Assembly (NCBI RefSeq): GCF_024436435.1
Contig: NZ_JAFMZP010000008.1
Span: 124,001 to 188,000 of the forward strand
DNA: 64,000 nt
Source: Desertivirga xinjiangensis
Lineage (GTDB): Bacteria; Bacteroidota; Bacteroidia; Sphingobacteriales; Sphingobacteriaceae
Reading direction: 5' to 3'
Below the pieces are notes generated by a model that worked only from the letters and a program-made list of their open reading frames with translations, was not told the DNA's origin and did not search any database. Positions 53,119 to 60,877 of this stretch are shown one piece after another; position 1 is the stretch's first letter; each line of letters begins with the position of its first letter. A program made the position numbers and the translations under genes.

Positions 53119-53481
53119 ATGGTAAACAGGATTTTAGTAATAGAAGATAATAAGGATATACTTTTGGCTCTTACTGATATTCTGGAATTATTTGGTGGGT
53201 ATGAGGTAACAGGATTGCAGGACGGAGCAGATATTTGGGATGTAATTACCAATGATCCTCCCAGCTTAATCCTAATGGATATTATGCTGGGAGAAAAGGA
53301 TGGACGGCAAATTTGTAATGAAGTTAAGTTAAATAAGGAAACGGCCCACATTCCCGTGATCTTGTTTTCTGCAATGGCGAAATTTGTACAACTCGAAAAT
53401 ACAGTGCATGGACCTGACGAGTTTTTTGAAAAGCCGTTTGACATGTACCAGCTCCTTGAGAAACTTAAAAAGTATATGTAG
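53119..53481 (+). CDS. single-domain response regulator (receiver only)
   Basis: 120 residues of CheY-like receiver: acidic pair ED at 9-10 (ILVIEDNKD), phosphoacceptor D54 in LILMDIMLGEKDG, Ser in FSAMAK, and the final Lys in FEKPFD. There is no output domain, so it must act through protein contact or as a phosphate shuttle. It is divergent from the GAF-PAS-HisKA gene by 78 bp, which suggests it is the partner of that kinase-like protein. It stands alone on the plus strand. Confidence 0.92.
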   Translation: MVNRILVIEDNKDILLALTDILELFGGYEVTGLQDGADIWDVITNDPPSLILMDIMLGEKDGRQICNEVKLNKETAHIPVILFSAMAKFVQLENTVHGPDEFFEKPFDMYQLLEKLKKYM

Positions 53482-53591
53482 ACTTCTCCATAATCTGGCG
53501 GCTGTAATATTTTCCTGGTACTTGCATCTAAATGTTAAAAGCAGTCTGACCGAATTAAATAGCCGGAGCCGCATTTTTCGGCTTTCTGCTA

Positions 53592-54386
53592 TCAGGGAGT
53601 TTCAGATATCCTGGCGAGATCGTTACAGTTGCCATTTCCGAAAAGGATATATCTATACGTGCTGGTCACCCGTTCGAATTTTACTTTGCCACTGCGTGGT
53701 CTGAACTTGTCAGGACACGAGTATTTAATAATATAAGGTGTATGGCTTTCAGCCTGCATCAGGGTTACAGCTCCCTGGCTTTTTAATTCGAAATCGTAAG
53801 ACGCCTCAAGCGTTTCAAATATATCGTCATTTATTATTGTGGGTGTATCTTTACCTTCTTTAAAATAGCTGATACGTTCAATGCTGAAGCGATAGTAATC
53901 ACCATTGTCTGCGGTAAAAGCCCCATCAGGTACTACTAATTTCAATATCGGTTTTTGCTCGAATGTACCTGGCTGGAACACATAGTTTCCAGAAATCTTA
54001 GTTTCTCTGATCCTATAATTTACCGGGCTGATAAAGATGTTTCCCGTAGCTTCCTCATAGGTAAGGATCAGCTTACCTGAGCGTATCGTTTGATCGTCAC
54101 AGGCATTGTTGCTAAATGTGATCTCTACTTTTTCACCCTCAGGCACTTGCTGACGATTTATGATGGCACAAGAAAGGAAATTTCCATCTGTCTGAATTTG
54201 CGGGACATGACGTGCGATAAACTCAAGCTCGTTTATCGCGGTTTCTACCGACAGGAATGCGGTACCAACATACAGATCAGCTCGCTGGGCTGCTTCTTGC
54301 GGAGTTTCTGTCAGATCGTTTTTTTTATTACATGCTAAGCCCAGGGAAATTATTCCGGTTAGTGATATCAGTTTCAACAGCCTCAT
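53592..54386 (-). CDS. hypothetical lipoprotein, 264 residues
   Basis: From the ATG at 54386 the product begins MRLLKLISLTGIISLGLACN, a lipoprotein signal with the acylated Cys at 19. The rest is a mostly beta protein with Cys pairs (FLSCAII, NNACDD, IKYSCPD, NGNCND) and strands such as GKLILTYEEATGNIFISP, ISGNYVFQPGTF and LKLVVPDG. No family is recognised. A longer frame to 54542 exists, but its first 52 codons run through the upstream palindromic repeat and should be discarded. The protein is probably exported to the outer membrane; nothing indicates catalysis. Confidence 0.8.
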   Translation of the reverse strand: MRLLKLISLTGIISLGLACNKKNDLTETPQEAAQRADLYVGTAFLSVETAINELEFIARHVPQIQTDGNFLSCAIINRQQVPEGEKVEITFSNNACDDQTIRSGKLILTYEEATGNIFISPVNYRIRETKISGNYVFQPGTFEQKPILKLVVPDGAFTADNGDYYRFSIERISYFKEGKDTPTIINDDIFETLEASYDFELKSQGAVTLMQAESHTPYIIKYSCPDKFRPRSGKVKFERVTSTYRYILFGNGNCNDLARISETP

Positions 54387-54460
54387 AATCGTAAGTTTTA
54401 TAAAATACGGGCTGATTACTAACAATGCTACAAAAACAGTCAACTTTAAGGTCTGGAAAT

Positions 54461-54651
54461 GGATCAAGTGGAAAAGCTGGGGGCGGCTAAGCGCATTAGT
54501 GCCAAACTTTCTAAAACGTTCGTCATGCCGATCCTGAATCAAGTTCAGGATTCGGCAACTCTTGGCTATAAAGCACCTGCTTAAGCAAGAGGTCCTGAAA
54601 CAAGTTCAGGATGACGAAGGAAAGAACATCCCCCAACCTTTCGCTTGATCC
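54461..54651. repeat. MITE-like palindromic element, copy B (inverted relative to copy A)
   Basis: 191 bp, matching the element at 30059-30247 in the opposite orientation. Ends are GGATCAAGTGGAAAAGCTGG and the reverse complement of GGATCAAGCGAAAGGTTGG. Inside are two copies of a CTGAAC-TTG-TTCAG-type stem, one of which (CCTGAATCAAGTTCAGG) has decayed in copy A. It sits just upstream of the lipoprotein gene at 53592. Confidence 0.7.
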
Positions 54652-54766
54652 CGGAATTGTATGAAAGAATGTTACACTTCTGTTACAGTGAATATTGCTT
54701 TTGTCCTGCTTAGTGGACAGAATACATGGTTGAATCTTTTATTTATGATGGTTTTAACTGTTGGCA

Positions 54767-54774
54767 TACATTTG
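54767..54774 (+). promoter_or_regulatory. -7 element of the small lysine-rich gene
   Basis: TACATTTG matches TAnnTTTG exactly, 36 bp before the ATG at 54810. The -33 site reads TTTATG rather than TTG. Confidence 0.45.
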
Positions 54775-54809
54775 GTATTAAAGCTTACATCATTTAAAAA
54801 GTCATTAAC

Positions 54810-54950
54810 ATGGAACAATTAAATACTAGAACAGCCCTTGAAAAATCCATTGATTTAGAATTATTAGCTATGTTAAAAGCTGATCTCCTAAACTTTAAAA
54901 AGAAAAAAGAGGAGAAGTTAAATAAGAAAGAACAATTAAAAGCCGCATAA
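54810..54950 (+). CDS. small lysine-rich protein, 46 residues
   Basis: A complete 47-codon frame (ATG at 54810, TAA at 54948-54950). The peptide is highly helical: MEQLNTRTALEKSIDLELLA, a leucine-rich stretch, then a run of Lys/Glu residues and a short end LKAA. It could form one amphipathic helix and bind RNA, DNA or a protein partner. A perfect -7 element lies 36 bp upstream and a rho-independent terminator 34 bp downstream, so the gene is a self-contained unit of about 240 nt. No family is recognised. Confidence 0.55.
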   Translation: MEQLNTRTALEKSIDLELLAMLKADLLNFKKKKEEKLNKKEQLKAA

Positions 54951-54983
54951 ACACATATACTTAAATCTACCGAATGAAAATAT

Positions 54984-55020
54984 AAATCCGTCCCATGCCC
55001 GCTACATGAGACGGATTTTT
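54984..55020 (+). terminator. terminator after the small lysine-rich gene
   Basis: AAATCCGTC (54984-54992) with an inner CATG (54994) pairs with CATG (55005) and GACGGATTT (55010-55018), followed by T. It may also cap the leftward REC-Crp gene, whose stop is at 55020. Confidence 0.7.
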
Positions 55021-56084
55021 CATTTTATCTTTTTCAGACCTTCTATCGATAGGATCTTGATAGTATTTCCCTCTTTTTCAATTAAATGTTCTTCCTTAAA
55101 GTCAGTGAGCGTACGACTTACGCTTTCAATGGCTGTACCAACTATCGCTGCCAATCCATCACGTGAAATCTTTATCTTGCACTCCTCCTGCTGGTTCTGA
55201 CAAAACTTTTCTGCCAAAGAGATCAAAGCATCAGCAACCCGCTTCCGCACGGTATTATAGGCAAGTTTTAGCAATTGTTCTTGTTTCTCTTCCAAATTGC
55301 CTGACAGTAATCCGATAAATTTTTTGGCGATTCGGATGTCTTTGAAAAATAACGTATTGAACTCGTTTGCAGGCACCAGATAAAGTTCGGAAGTATCCAA
55401 TGCTTCTGTGTTATCAGAGTATGATCTGTTGAGAAGAACTGCTTCAAAGCCAAAAAAATCCCCTTCAGAATAAATTCCCGTTACTATCTCGCGGCCATCG
55501 GAGTAAATGCGGTATGTCCTTATTTTACCACTTTTAACCAGAAAGATGTTCTGAGGCTGTTCACCCTGAACGTAAACTATTTGTTTTTTCCTGAAAGTGC
55601 GAAGTCTGCTATTTTCCGATTGCTCAACCAGTATATTAGCCGCCCGGGCCTCATCCAGTAAGGTTTCCAGTGAGTTTAAACTCAGGGCGCACTGCAACAG
55701 TCGCTCGCGCTTTTGCAAACGACTGTTGATAGCGCTTACCAGTTCTGTATCGTCGAATGGTTTAATAAGATAATCGTCAGCACCCATGTCCATTCCTTTT
55801 CTAAAATCCGCCCTTCCTGCCTTAGAAGTTAAAAAAATGAAAGGGATGTTGGCTGTGCTTTCATTTCTGTTGAGAATATTTAGAACCTGATAGCCATCCA
55901 GGTCAGGCATCATAATATCGCACAGTATGACGTCGGGGCAATGTATTCTGGCCTGCTGTACTCCGTCCCAGCCACTATTAGCAGTATGGACAATGAAACC
56001 AGATAATTCGATTATTTCTGCTGTAGCTTCAAGTAAGGCATGATTGTCTTCGATAACTAATATGGCCTTTCTTTTTTGGTTCAT
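55020..56084 (-). CDS. response regulator with cNMP-binding and Crp/Fnr DNA-binding domains
   Basis: 354 residues in three parts. Receiver domain (1-125): phosphoacceptor D56 in DVILCDIMMPDLDGY, final Lys in IKPFDD. Cyclic-nucleotide-type sensor (about 150-265): QIVYVQGEQPQNIFLVKSGK and EGDFFGFEAVL. Crp winged helix (about 275-350): KIKISRDGLAAIVGTAIESV with a recognition helix and RTLTDFKEEHLIEKEG. It couples a phosphorelay to a Crp/Fnr output. The four-Cys iron-sulphur pattern of Fnr is absent, so this is not an oxygen sensor by that means. The histidine kinase gene upstream on the same strand is the likely partner. A GTGA-N6-TCAC site lies at 58338. Confidence 0.9.
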   Translation of the reverse strand: MNQKRKAILVIEDNHALLEATAEIIELSGFIVHTANSGWDGVQQARIHCPDVILCDIMMPDLDGYQVLNILNRNESTANIPFIFLTSKAGRADFRKGMDMGADDYLIKPFDDTELVSAINSRLQKRERLLQCALSLNSLETLLDEARAANILVEQSENSRLRTFRKKQIVYVQGEQPQNIFLVKSGKIRTYRIYSDGREIVTGIYSEGDFFGFEAVLLNRSYSDNTEALDTSELYLVPANEFNTLFFKDIRIAKKFIGLLSGNLEEKQEQLLKLAYNTVRKRVADALISLAEKFCQNQQEECKIKISRDGLAAIVGTAIESVSRTLTDFKEEHLIEKEGNTIKILSIEGLKKIK

Positions 56085-56310
56085 CTGAAGTTAGAGATAA
56101 AAAGCCAGGAACTTGAAAGGAATTCGAAGATGCTTAAGCATATATTTTAGAAGAAATTTAGTAAGTGTAGTTTTTCTCGACATATCCGTGCGTGTGAAAT
56201 TATCAGTTATAGGCACCGTTTAATTGTAAAACAGACAAGCTCAAAGAAAAAAATAAATTAGCTATATTGCAATTAAAAGCTGTTTTTCCGTATAAAAAAC
56301 GTAACAATTG

Positions 56311-58122
56311 CTATGCCTCAACATGGGGCGGGCGACGATTTGTAAACTTCACACTAAATTTACTCCCTATTCCCCTTACACTTTCAAAATGGACTGTTCC
56401 ATTTAGTGATTCGGCATATTTTTTAACAATATAAAGTCCTAGGCCCGTTCCAGGTATTCCGGATATATTAGATGCCCGGAAGAAGCGTTTGAATAGATGT
56501 TGCTGATCTTTTTCGGAGATACCGATTCCACTGTCGCTAACGGTAATGCTGTATGTTTGAGTATCTATTGCAGTCTCAATAAGAATGGAGCTATGTTCTG
56601 GTGAATATTTAATAGCGTTTGAAATCAGATTGGTTAGAATTTGCTGGAGAATAAATTCATCAGAAAAAACTTCTTGGTGTCCATGGTGAATATAATTGAG
56701 CACCTGGCCGGTTTTGCAGATTCCTTTAATCTGGCTGCAGATGCTGTCCGTAAAGCTTTGTAGGTTTACAAGCCTTAGGGTGCTTTCAACGGTTTCCTCT
56801 TCAAGTTTTTGTACTGATAAAAATTCGTCAATGATAGCATTCAGATTTTTTGCTTCAAGAATTATTTTTCTGATGTTCCGGTTTCGTTCTTCCTGCTGTT
56901 CGGTAGTCTTAAATTTCCCAATAAGGAATGCAGAGGCAACGATCACACTTAGTGGGGTTTTAAATTCATGCGAGGCCATGGCGAGAAAATTTGATTTCAT
57001 CTCATTGAGTTCTCTTTCTTTTTCCAGTGCTTTGAATATTTCGTTTTCCGCTTTTTTACGGTAAGTATCGTCTCTGGTGATGATTGTAAAACCCGACAAA
57101 CGGCCTTTGCCATCGTAGAGCGCGGTTATCACAGTGTTTGCCCAAAATCTCGAATGGTCTTTTCTCACTCTCCAACCTTCACTTTTGCATTTACCTAACT
57201 TTGCTGCTGTACGCAGATGTAGTTGAGGAATATTGTTCACTACATCTTCGGCGGGATAAAAAACAGAAATATTTTTTCCAAGTATTTCTTCCTCGCGGTA
57301 TCCTTTGATCTGTTGTAAACCGCGATTCCAGTTCAATACCGAACCATTAGTATCAAGTAATGAAATAGAATATTCTGATATATTGTTGATCAGCGCTTTA
57401 TATCGTTCTTCACTTTCAAAGAGACTGTCTTCGGCAATTTTCTTCTTTCTAAAATAATAACCAACTGCAAATACACTGGTTAGGATCAAGATGATGATAC
57501 TAGTGACGAGTCCTCTGAAGATTTTGCCCGATTGGGCGATACTGGCCGAGTTATCCCGTTCTTTTATCCTCAATAAGTTTGTTTCGCTGGTTTGCAGGTC
57601 CAGGATTTGACGGTTGATATTCTCCTGAATGTTTTTTCTGAGCTTAATATTGAGCAATTTGGTGGCGGAAACATCATAGAGAGGTGTACTGCTGAGGAAA
57701 ATTTGGTCGGATAGCTTTATAAGTTTGTGAATATAAAAATCAAGGGAGTCAATGTTGGAGTGCTGCACCTCGTGCATCTTGCATAGTACTTTAAGCGACT
57801 GTAGTTCGGGATAGATCTGGGATTTGGTCCGTTTATATAAGCTGATGTAACTGGTATCTCTTGTCAGGGTAAAAGCACCGCTGCTTATTTGAACGTCTTT
57901 GATGAGAGAGGCCATCTTATTGCTTTTTTCAAGCATGGTTTGTGTGTGGTTGATCCACCGGGAGGTATCTTTCACTACATTATCGTTCCTGTAAGATATA
58001 TAAGATAGCATTATCAGGCTTCCTGTGATCAGGATAAAAAAAGCAGTTAACGATTTCTGAAAAGGTAAACCAGCTATTTTGAATTTTGGAAGTTGAGAAG
58101 AATGAGGTAAAGGTTTATTCAT
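56311..58122 (-). CDS. CHASE3-PAS sensor histidine kinase
   Basis: 603 residues. Two membrane segments (about 22-42 and 207-228) enclose a CHASE3-like helical sensor in the periplasm (LIKDVQISSGAFTLTRDTSY, YPELQSLKVLCKMHEVQHSN). A PAS domain follows in the cytosol (NISEYSISLLDTNGSVLNWN, IKGYREEEILGKNISVF, GFTIITRDDTYRK), then HisKA (MASHEFKTPLSVIVASAF) and HATPase_c (NLISNAIKYSPEHSS, DSGIGISEKD, GTGLGLYIVKKYAE). It senses an unknown ligand and autophosphorylates. The REC-Crp regulator gene is 226 bp downstream on the same strand, and the palindrome at 58338 lies upstream. Confidence 0.92.
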   Translation of the reverse strand: MNKPLPHSSQLPKFKIAGLPFQKSLTAFFILITGSLIMLSYISYRNDNVVKDTSRWINHTQTMLEKSNKMASLIKDVQISSGAFTLTRDTSYISLYKRTKSQIYPELQSLKVLCKMHEVQHSNIDSLDFYIHKLIKLSDQIFLSSTPLYDVSATKLLNIKLRKNIQENINRQILDLQTSETNLLRIKERDNSASIAQSGKIFRGLVTSIIILILTSVFAVGYYFRKKKIAEDSLFESEERYKALINNISEYSISLLDTNGSVLNWNRGLQQIKGYREEEILGKNISVFYPAEDVVNNIPQLHLRTAAKLGKCKSEGWRVRKDHSRFWANTVITALYDGKGRLSGFTIITRDDTYRKKAENEIFKALEKERELNEMKSNFLAMASHEFKTPLSVIVASAFLIGKFKTTEQQEERNRNIRKIILEAKNLNAIIDEFLSVQKLEEETVESTLRLVNLQSFTDSICSQIKGICKTGQVLNYIHHGHQEVFSDEFILQQILTNLISNAIKYSPEHSSILIETAIDTQTYSITVSDSGIGISEKDQQHLFKRFFRASNISGIPGTGLGLYIVKKYAESLNGTVHFESVRGIGSKFSVKFTNRRPPHVEA

Positions 58123-58337
58123 AAAGTCTGGTTATAACTGTCGTCTCATCACTTACAGGGGTGTTGTTTTGAAGATCAAAATTGACCATGCAATCATAAG
58201 CAATTAAAGCTGTGTTTAATAATGCACTTTCGTTTTTATAGTTATAGAAATGATTAATAAAAATATAAATATGTGGCTGTGCTTTTAGTTCACAGTTTTT
58301 GCCCGATACTTTACAATTCGTAGGTTCTCTCCAAACC

Positions 58338-58351
58338 GTGACATATGTCAC
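58338..58351. promoter_or_regulatory. perfect 14-bp palindrome of Crp/Fnr type
   Basis: GTGACATATGTCAC is self-complementary and has the GTGA-N6-TCAC core bound by Crp-type regulators. It lies 57 bp before the HTH gene at 58408 and 216 bp before the CHASE3 kinase gene, in the region between them. A REC-Crp regulator is encoded 2.3 kb away. Confidence 0.5.
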
Positions 58352-58407
58352 TTTTTTGTTTTTCAATACAGCTAGCTTTACATCAGAGGAAATTAAGATA
58401 AACATTT

Positions 58408-58833
58408 ATGGAAAATTACATTGACAACAAAAGAAACACTCAAAAGCACCACGGGCAAGTGATGGAAAAAGCAGTACGAAGAAGTAATATTAGTTTGGCT
58501 GAGGTTGCAAGAAAAGCAGGGATAAGCAGAAGAACCCTTTATAACTGGTTCCTTCAGGAGAAGTTGCCTAATGTAATTATTTCAAAGGTTGAGTTTGTTT
58601 TAAATGCGGATTTTTCAACTGAGATTCCTGATTATATTCCGGTAAGGCCAGCTGAGCACTCTTTCGGGGCGGGCGCCTACACACCTTTAGATGAGCTGCG
58701 AACAAAGTATATTGATCTTCTTGAGAAATATAACGCCTTAATTAGAGAATTTAGTGCTTCAGACCGGGAGTTAACCAAAAACCTACCGCTGATCCGCATG
58801 AATGAATCAGGAAGTATGGGTAAATTTTACTAA
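58408..58833 (+). CDS. HTH transcriptional regulator, paralogue of 31697
   Basis: 141 residues. A helix-turn-helix (about 27-52, SLAEVARKAGISRRTLYNWF) is followed by a linker and a C-terminal helix with LRTKYIDLLEKYNALIREF. The same block order (HxGxVxxKAV, HTH, D-DLLEKYN helix) is found in the 31697 product, so the two form a small paralogous group. A Crp-type palindrome lies 57 bp upstream. A receiver-domain gene follows 55 bp downstream and may be in the same transcript. Its target genes are unknown. Confidence 0.78.
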   Translation: MENYIDNKRNTQKHHGQVMEKAVRRSNISLAEVARKAGISRRTLYNWFLQEKLPNVIISKVEFVLNADFSTEIPDYIPVRPAEHSFGAGAYTPLDELRTKYIDLLEKYNALIREFSASDRELTKNLPLIRMNESGSMGKFY

Positions 58834-58888
58834 TAATTTCCCTGACATCAAAAATAAATGCTGCCAATACTATTGGTAGTATGTACCT

Positions 58889-59341
58889 ATGAAAAAACAC
58901 CAGATGAAGAACAGGGTTCTGATAATTGACGACGATCCTACAGTGCTCGAGATGATGGAGGCTGTGTTAAAGGATGAAAATTTCGAAGTGAAGACGCTCT
59001 CAAACAGCGGGAATGCAGTCGCAGAAGTGATGGTTTTTAAGCCGGATGTACTTCTGCTAGATTACCTGATGGGGGATATAAATGGCGGTGAAATCTGCCA
59101 CCAAATTAAAAGTTCAGCCTTTACAAGCCACATAAAGGTAATTATAATCTCTGCTTATCCCAGGGTTTTTGAGTCTTTAGGGTCGTATGGGTGCGACTTT
59201 TTTATTCCGAAACCCTTTGATCTATGCAATTTCATTGACACCGTTAAAGATTGTTGCAGGCGATATGATGGCTTAGTTGCTCCAAAAAATGAGTTCAGGC
59301 TTGGTGTGCCAGGGCGGACGTTTGCCGGCTGCAATGCCTGA
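58889..59341 (+). CDS. single-domain response regulator (receiver with extended C-terminus)
   Basis: 150 residues. The receiver domain begins near residue 8 (RVLIIDDDPTVLEMME), with phosphoacceptor D58 in VLLLDYLMGDINGGE, Ser in IISAYP and Lys in FIPKPFD. The last 25 residues are extra and rich in Gly and Cys, with no known output fold. It lies 55 bp after the HTH gene. It may act on the kinases in this island. A start ATG at 58904 is a possible alternative. Confidence 0.88.
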   Translation: MKKHQMKNRVLIIDDDPTVLEMMEAVLKDENFEVKTLSNSGNAVAEVMVFKPDVLLLDYLMGDINGGEICHQIKSSAFTSHIKVIIISAYPRVFESLGSYGCDFFIPKPFDLCNFIDTVKDCCRRYDGLVAPKNEFRLGVPGRTFAGCNA

Positions 59342-59371
59342 TATTTTTAGGGAGAAATCCTTTTAAACTAG

Positions 59372-59406
59372 AAAACCTATGAGTTTTACAAATCATAGGT
59401 TTTTTA
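59372..59406 (+). terminator. terminator after the receiver gene
   Basis: AAAACCTATGA (59372-59382) pairs with TCATAGGTTTT (59393-59403) over a 10-nt loop, followed by T. Confidence 0.8.
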
Positions 59407-59426
59407 TGCATCAATTTTTGGATGTA

Positions 59427-59461
59427 ATGAACCTATGATGCCGATACACTCATAGGTTCAT
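59427..59461. repeat. second hairpin with the same stem sequence
   Basis: ATGAACCTATGA (59427-59438) pairs perfectly with TCATAGGTTCAT (59450-59461). The core AACCTATGA/TCATAGGTT is the same as in the preceding terminator. There is no T-run. It ends 10 bp from the stop of the leftward efflux gene. Confidence 0.65.
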
Positions 59462-59470
59462 AAGTTAATA

Positions 59471-60865
59471 CTATTGCTGCCATCCGCCGCCAAGGGAGCG
59501 GTATAAGCTCACAACCGACTGCAACTGCTGTAAGCGGTCGTTCACACTGTTAAGTTGGGCTGATAAATAACTTTGTTGGGCACTGATCACTTCCACATAA
59601 TTAGCTGATCCATATCTTAATAGCTCTTCAGTATATTCGATTGACTTTTGAAGCGAGGCAATCTGTTTCTCACGGCTCGCATTTTTGTCCAGGGAAGTAC
59701 GGTAAGACCACATGGCGTTTGACACTTCCTGCCCAGCCGTTAACAAGCTTCTTTGAAAAGCCAATAGTGCCTCCTGTTGTTGCGCTTTTGCTACTTCCAG
59801 GCGGGTCTTGTTCAGGCGTTTATTAAAGATAGGTTGGGTAAGACTTCCAACTACGCTGGCGAAAACAGAACCCGGGCTGAAGTAATTCTTTAAATCGGTG
59901 TTTGAAAGACCTCCGGAAGCGGTAATGCTCAGACTAGGATAGAAGTATGACCTGGCCGCATTTGTGTTTTCGAAGAAATACCTGTAGTTATATTCAGCTT
60001 GTTGCACGTCAGGCCTGTTGCTCAGCAATTGTGCTGGTATACCTGTAGGTAAAGCAGAAAGTGTATTTTGCTGATCGAGGTTACCCCGGGCTATAGGACC
60101 AGGTGCCCTGCCCAGTAAAGTGCTCAAAGCATTTTCTGTTTCACGGATGCGCTGTTTAAGGTCTGGGATAGTTACTTCTGCTGCATAGCGGTTTGCTTCA
60201 CTCTGAACCACTGCTGCACCAGTGACACGAGCGGCCTCTTTGAGCGTCCGCATAGTTTCCACTGTTGAAACCCAGTTCTGTACGGTTTTCTCAGTAATGG
60301 CCAGTTGCTGGTCTAATGCAAGCAGGAGATAATAGTTGTTTGCAATGTTAGCTATTAAGCCTGTTTGGACTGCGTTTTTATAGGCTTCGCTTTGAAGCAA
60401 TGTGGCTAAGCTTGCGCGTCTGGTGCTTCCCAACCGACCCCAAAGATCAGCCTCCCAGCTTGAAGAAAGACCAGCCTGGTAGATCCGTGTGTTATTTATA
60501 AAATTTCCGCCCTGTGCATCTGAAAGTTTGTTTATCGTAGCTGAAGCAGTTCCGCTTAAAGACGGTAAAAAGGCTGCACGGCTCTGCTTCAGATAAGCTT
60601 CTGACTGCTGGATTCGAGCGTAAGCAATCTGAAGATCCGGGTTCTGCTTAATACCTTCTTCAATCAAGGATTGCAGCTGGGTATCGCCAAATACTTGTTT
60701 CCATGGCAGGTCCGCGATAGTATTTGTATCAGCAGAACTTTGATCTCGGTAAAGTCCCTGAGTATTGACATCAGGTGTTTCATACCTTTTTCTTATGTTA
60801 CAGGAGGCAAAAACTATTGCAATAGTCAAAGCAAATAGAAAATGCCCTTTATATCTGTTATTCAT
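59471..60865 (-). CDS. outer-membrane channel of RND efflux pump (OprM/TolC family, lipoprotein)
   Basis: 464 residues. A lipoprotein signal (VFASCNIRKRYE, Cys at about 22) starts an OEP/NodT-type protein with two long repeats of alpha-helical barrel and beta-barrel segments: PDLQIAYARIQQSEAYLKQS, SWEADLWGRLGSTRRASLAT, LLSNRPDVQQAEYNYRYF and YVEVISAQQSYLSAQLNSVN. It forms the outer-membrane exit duct for the RND pump encoded 12 bp upstream. The substrate is unknown. It is the end of the operon on the minus strand. Confidence 0.93.
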   Translation of the reverse strand: MNNRYKGHFLFALTIAIVFASCNIRKRYETPDVNTQGLYRDQSSADTNTIADLPWKQVFGDTQLQSLIEEGIKQNPDLQIAYARIQQSEAYLKQSRAAFLPSLSGTASATINKLSDAQGGNFINNTRIYQAGLSSSWEADLWGRLGSTRRASLATLLQSEAYKNAVQTGLIANIANNYYLLLALDQQLAITEKTVQNWVSTVETMRTLKEAARVTGAAVVQSEANRYAAEVTIPDLKQRIRETENALSTLLGRAPGPIARGNLDQQNTLSALPTGIPAQLLSNRPDVQQAEYNYRYFFENTNAARSYFYPSLSITASGGLSNTDLKNYFSPGSVFASVVGSLTQPIFNKRLNKTRLEVAKAQQQEALLAFQRSLLTAGQEVSNAMWSYRTSLDKNASREKQIASLQKSIEYTEELLRYGSANYVEVISAQQSYLSAQLNSVNDRLQQLQSVVSLYRSLGGGWQQ

Positions 60866-60877
60866 GTGCGTTTTTAA

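Noticed and set aside
54387-54542. 52-codon N-terminal extension of the lipoprotein at 53592
   Set aside because: The extension runs through the palindromic element; the ATG at 54386 gives a standard lipoprotein signal.
58115-58405. 96-codon minus-strand frame upstream of the CHASE3 kinase
   Set aside because: It spans the Crp-type palindrome and the promoter region and overlaps the kinase start; composition does not look like protein.
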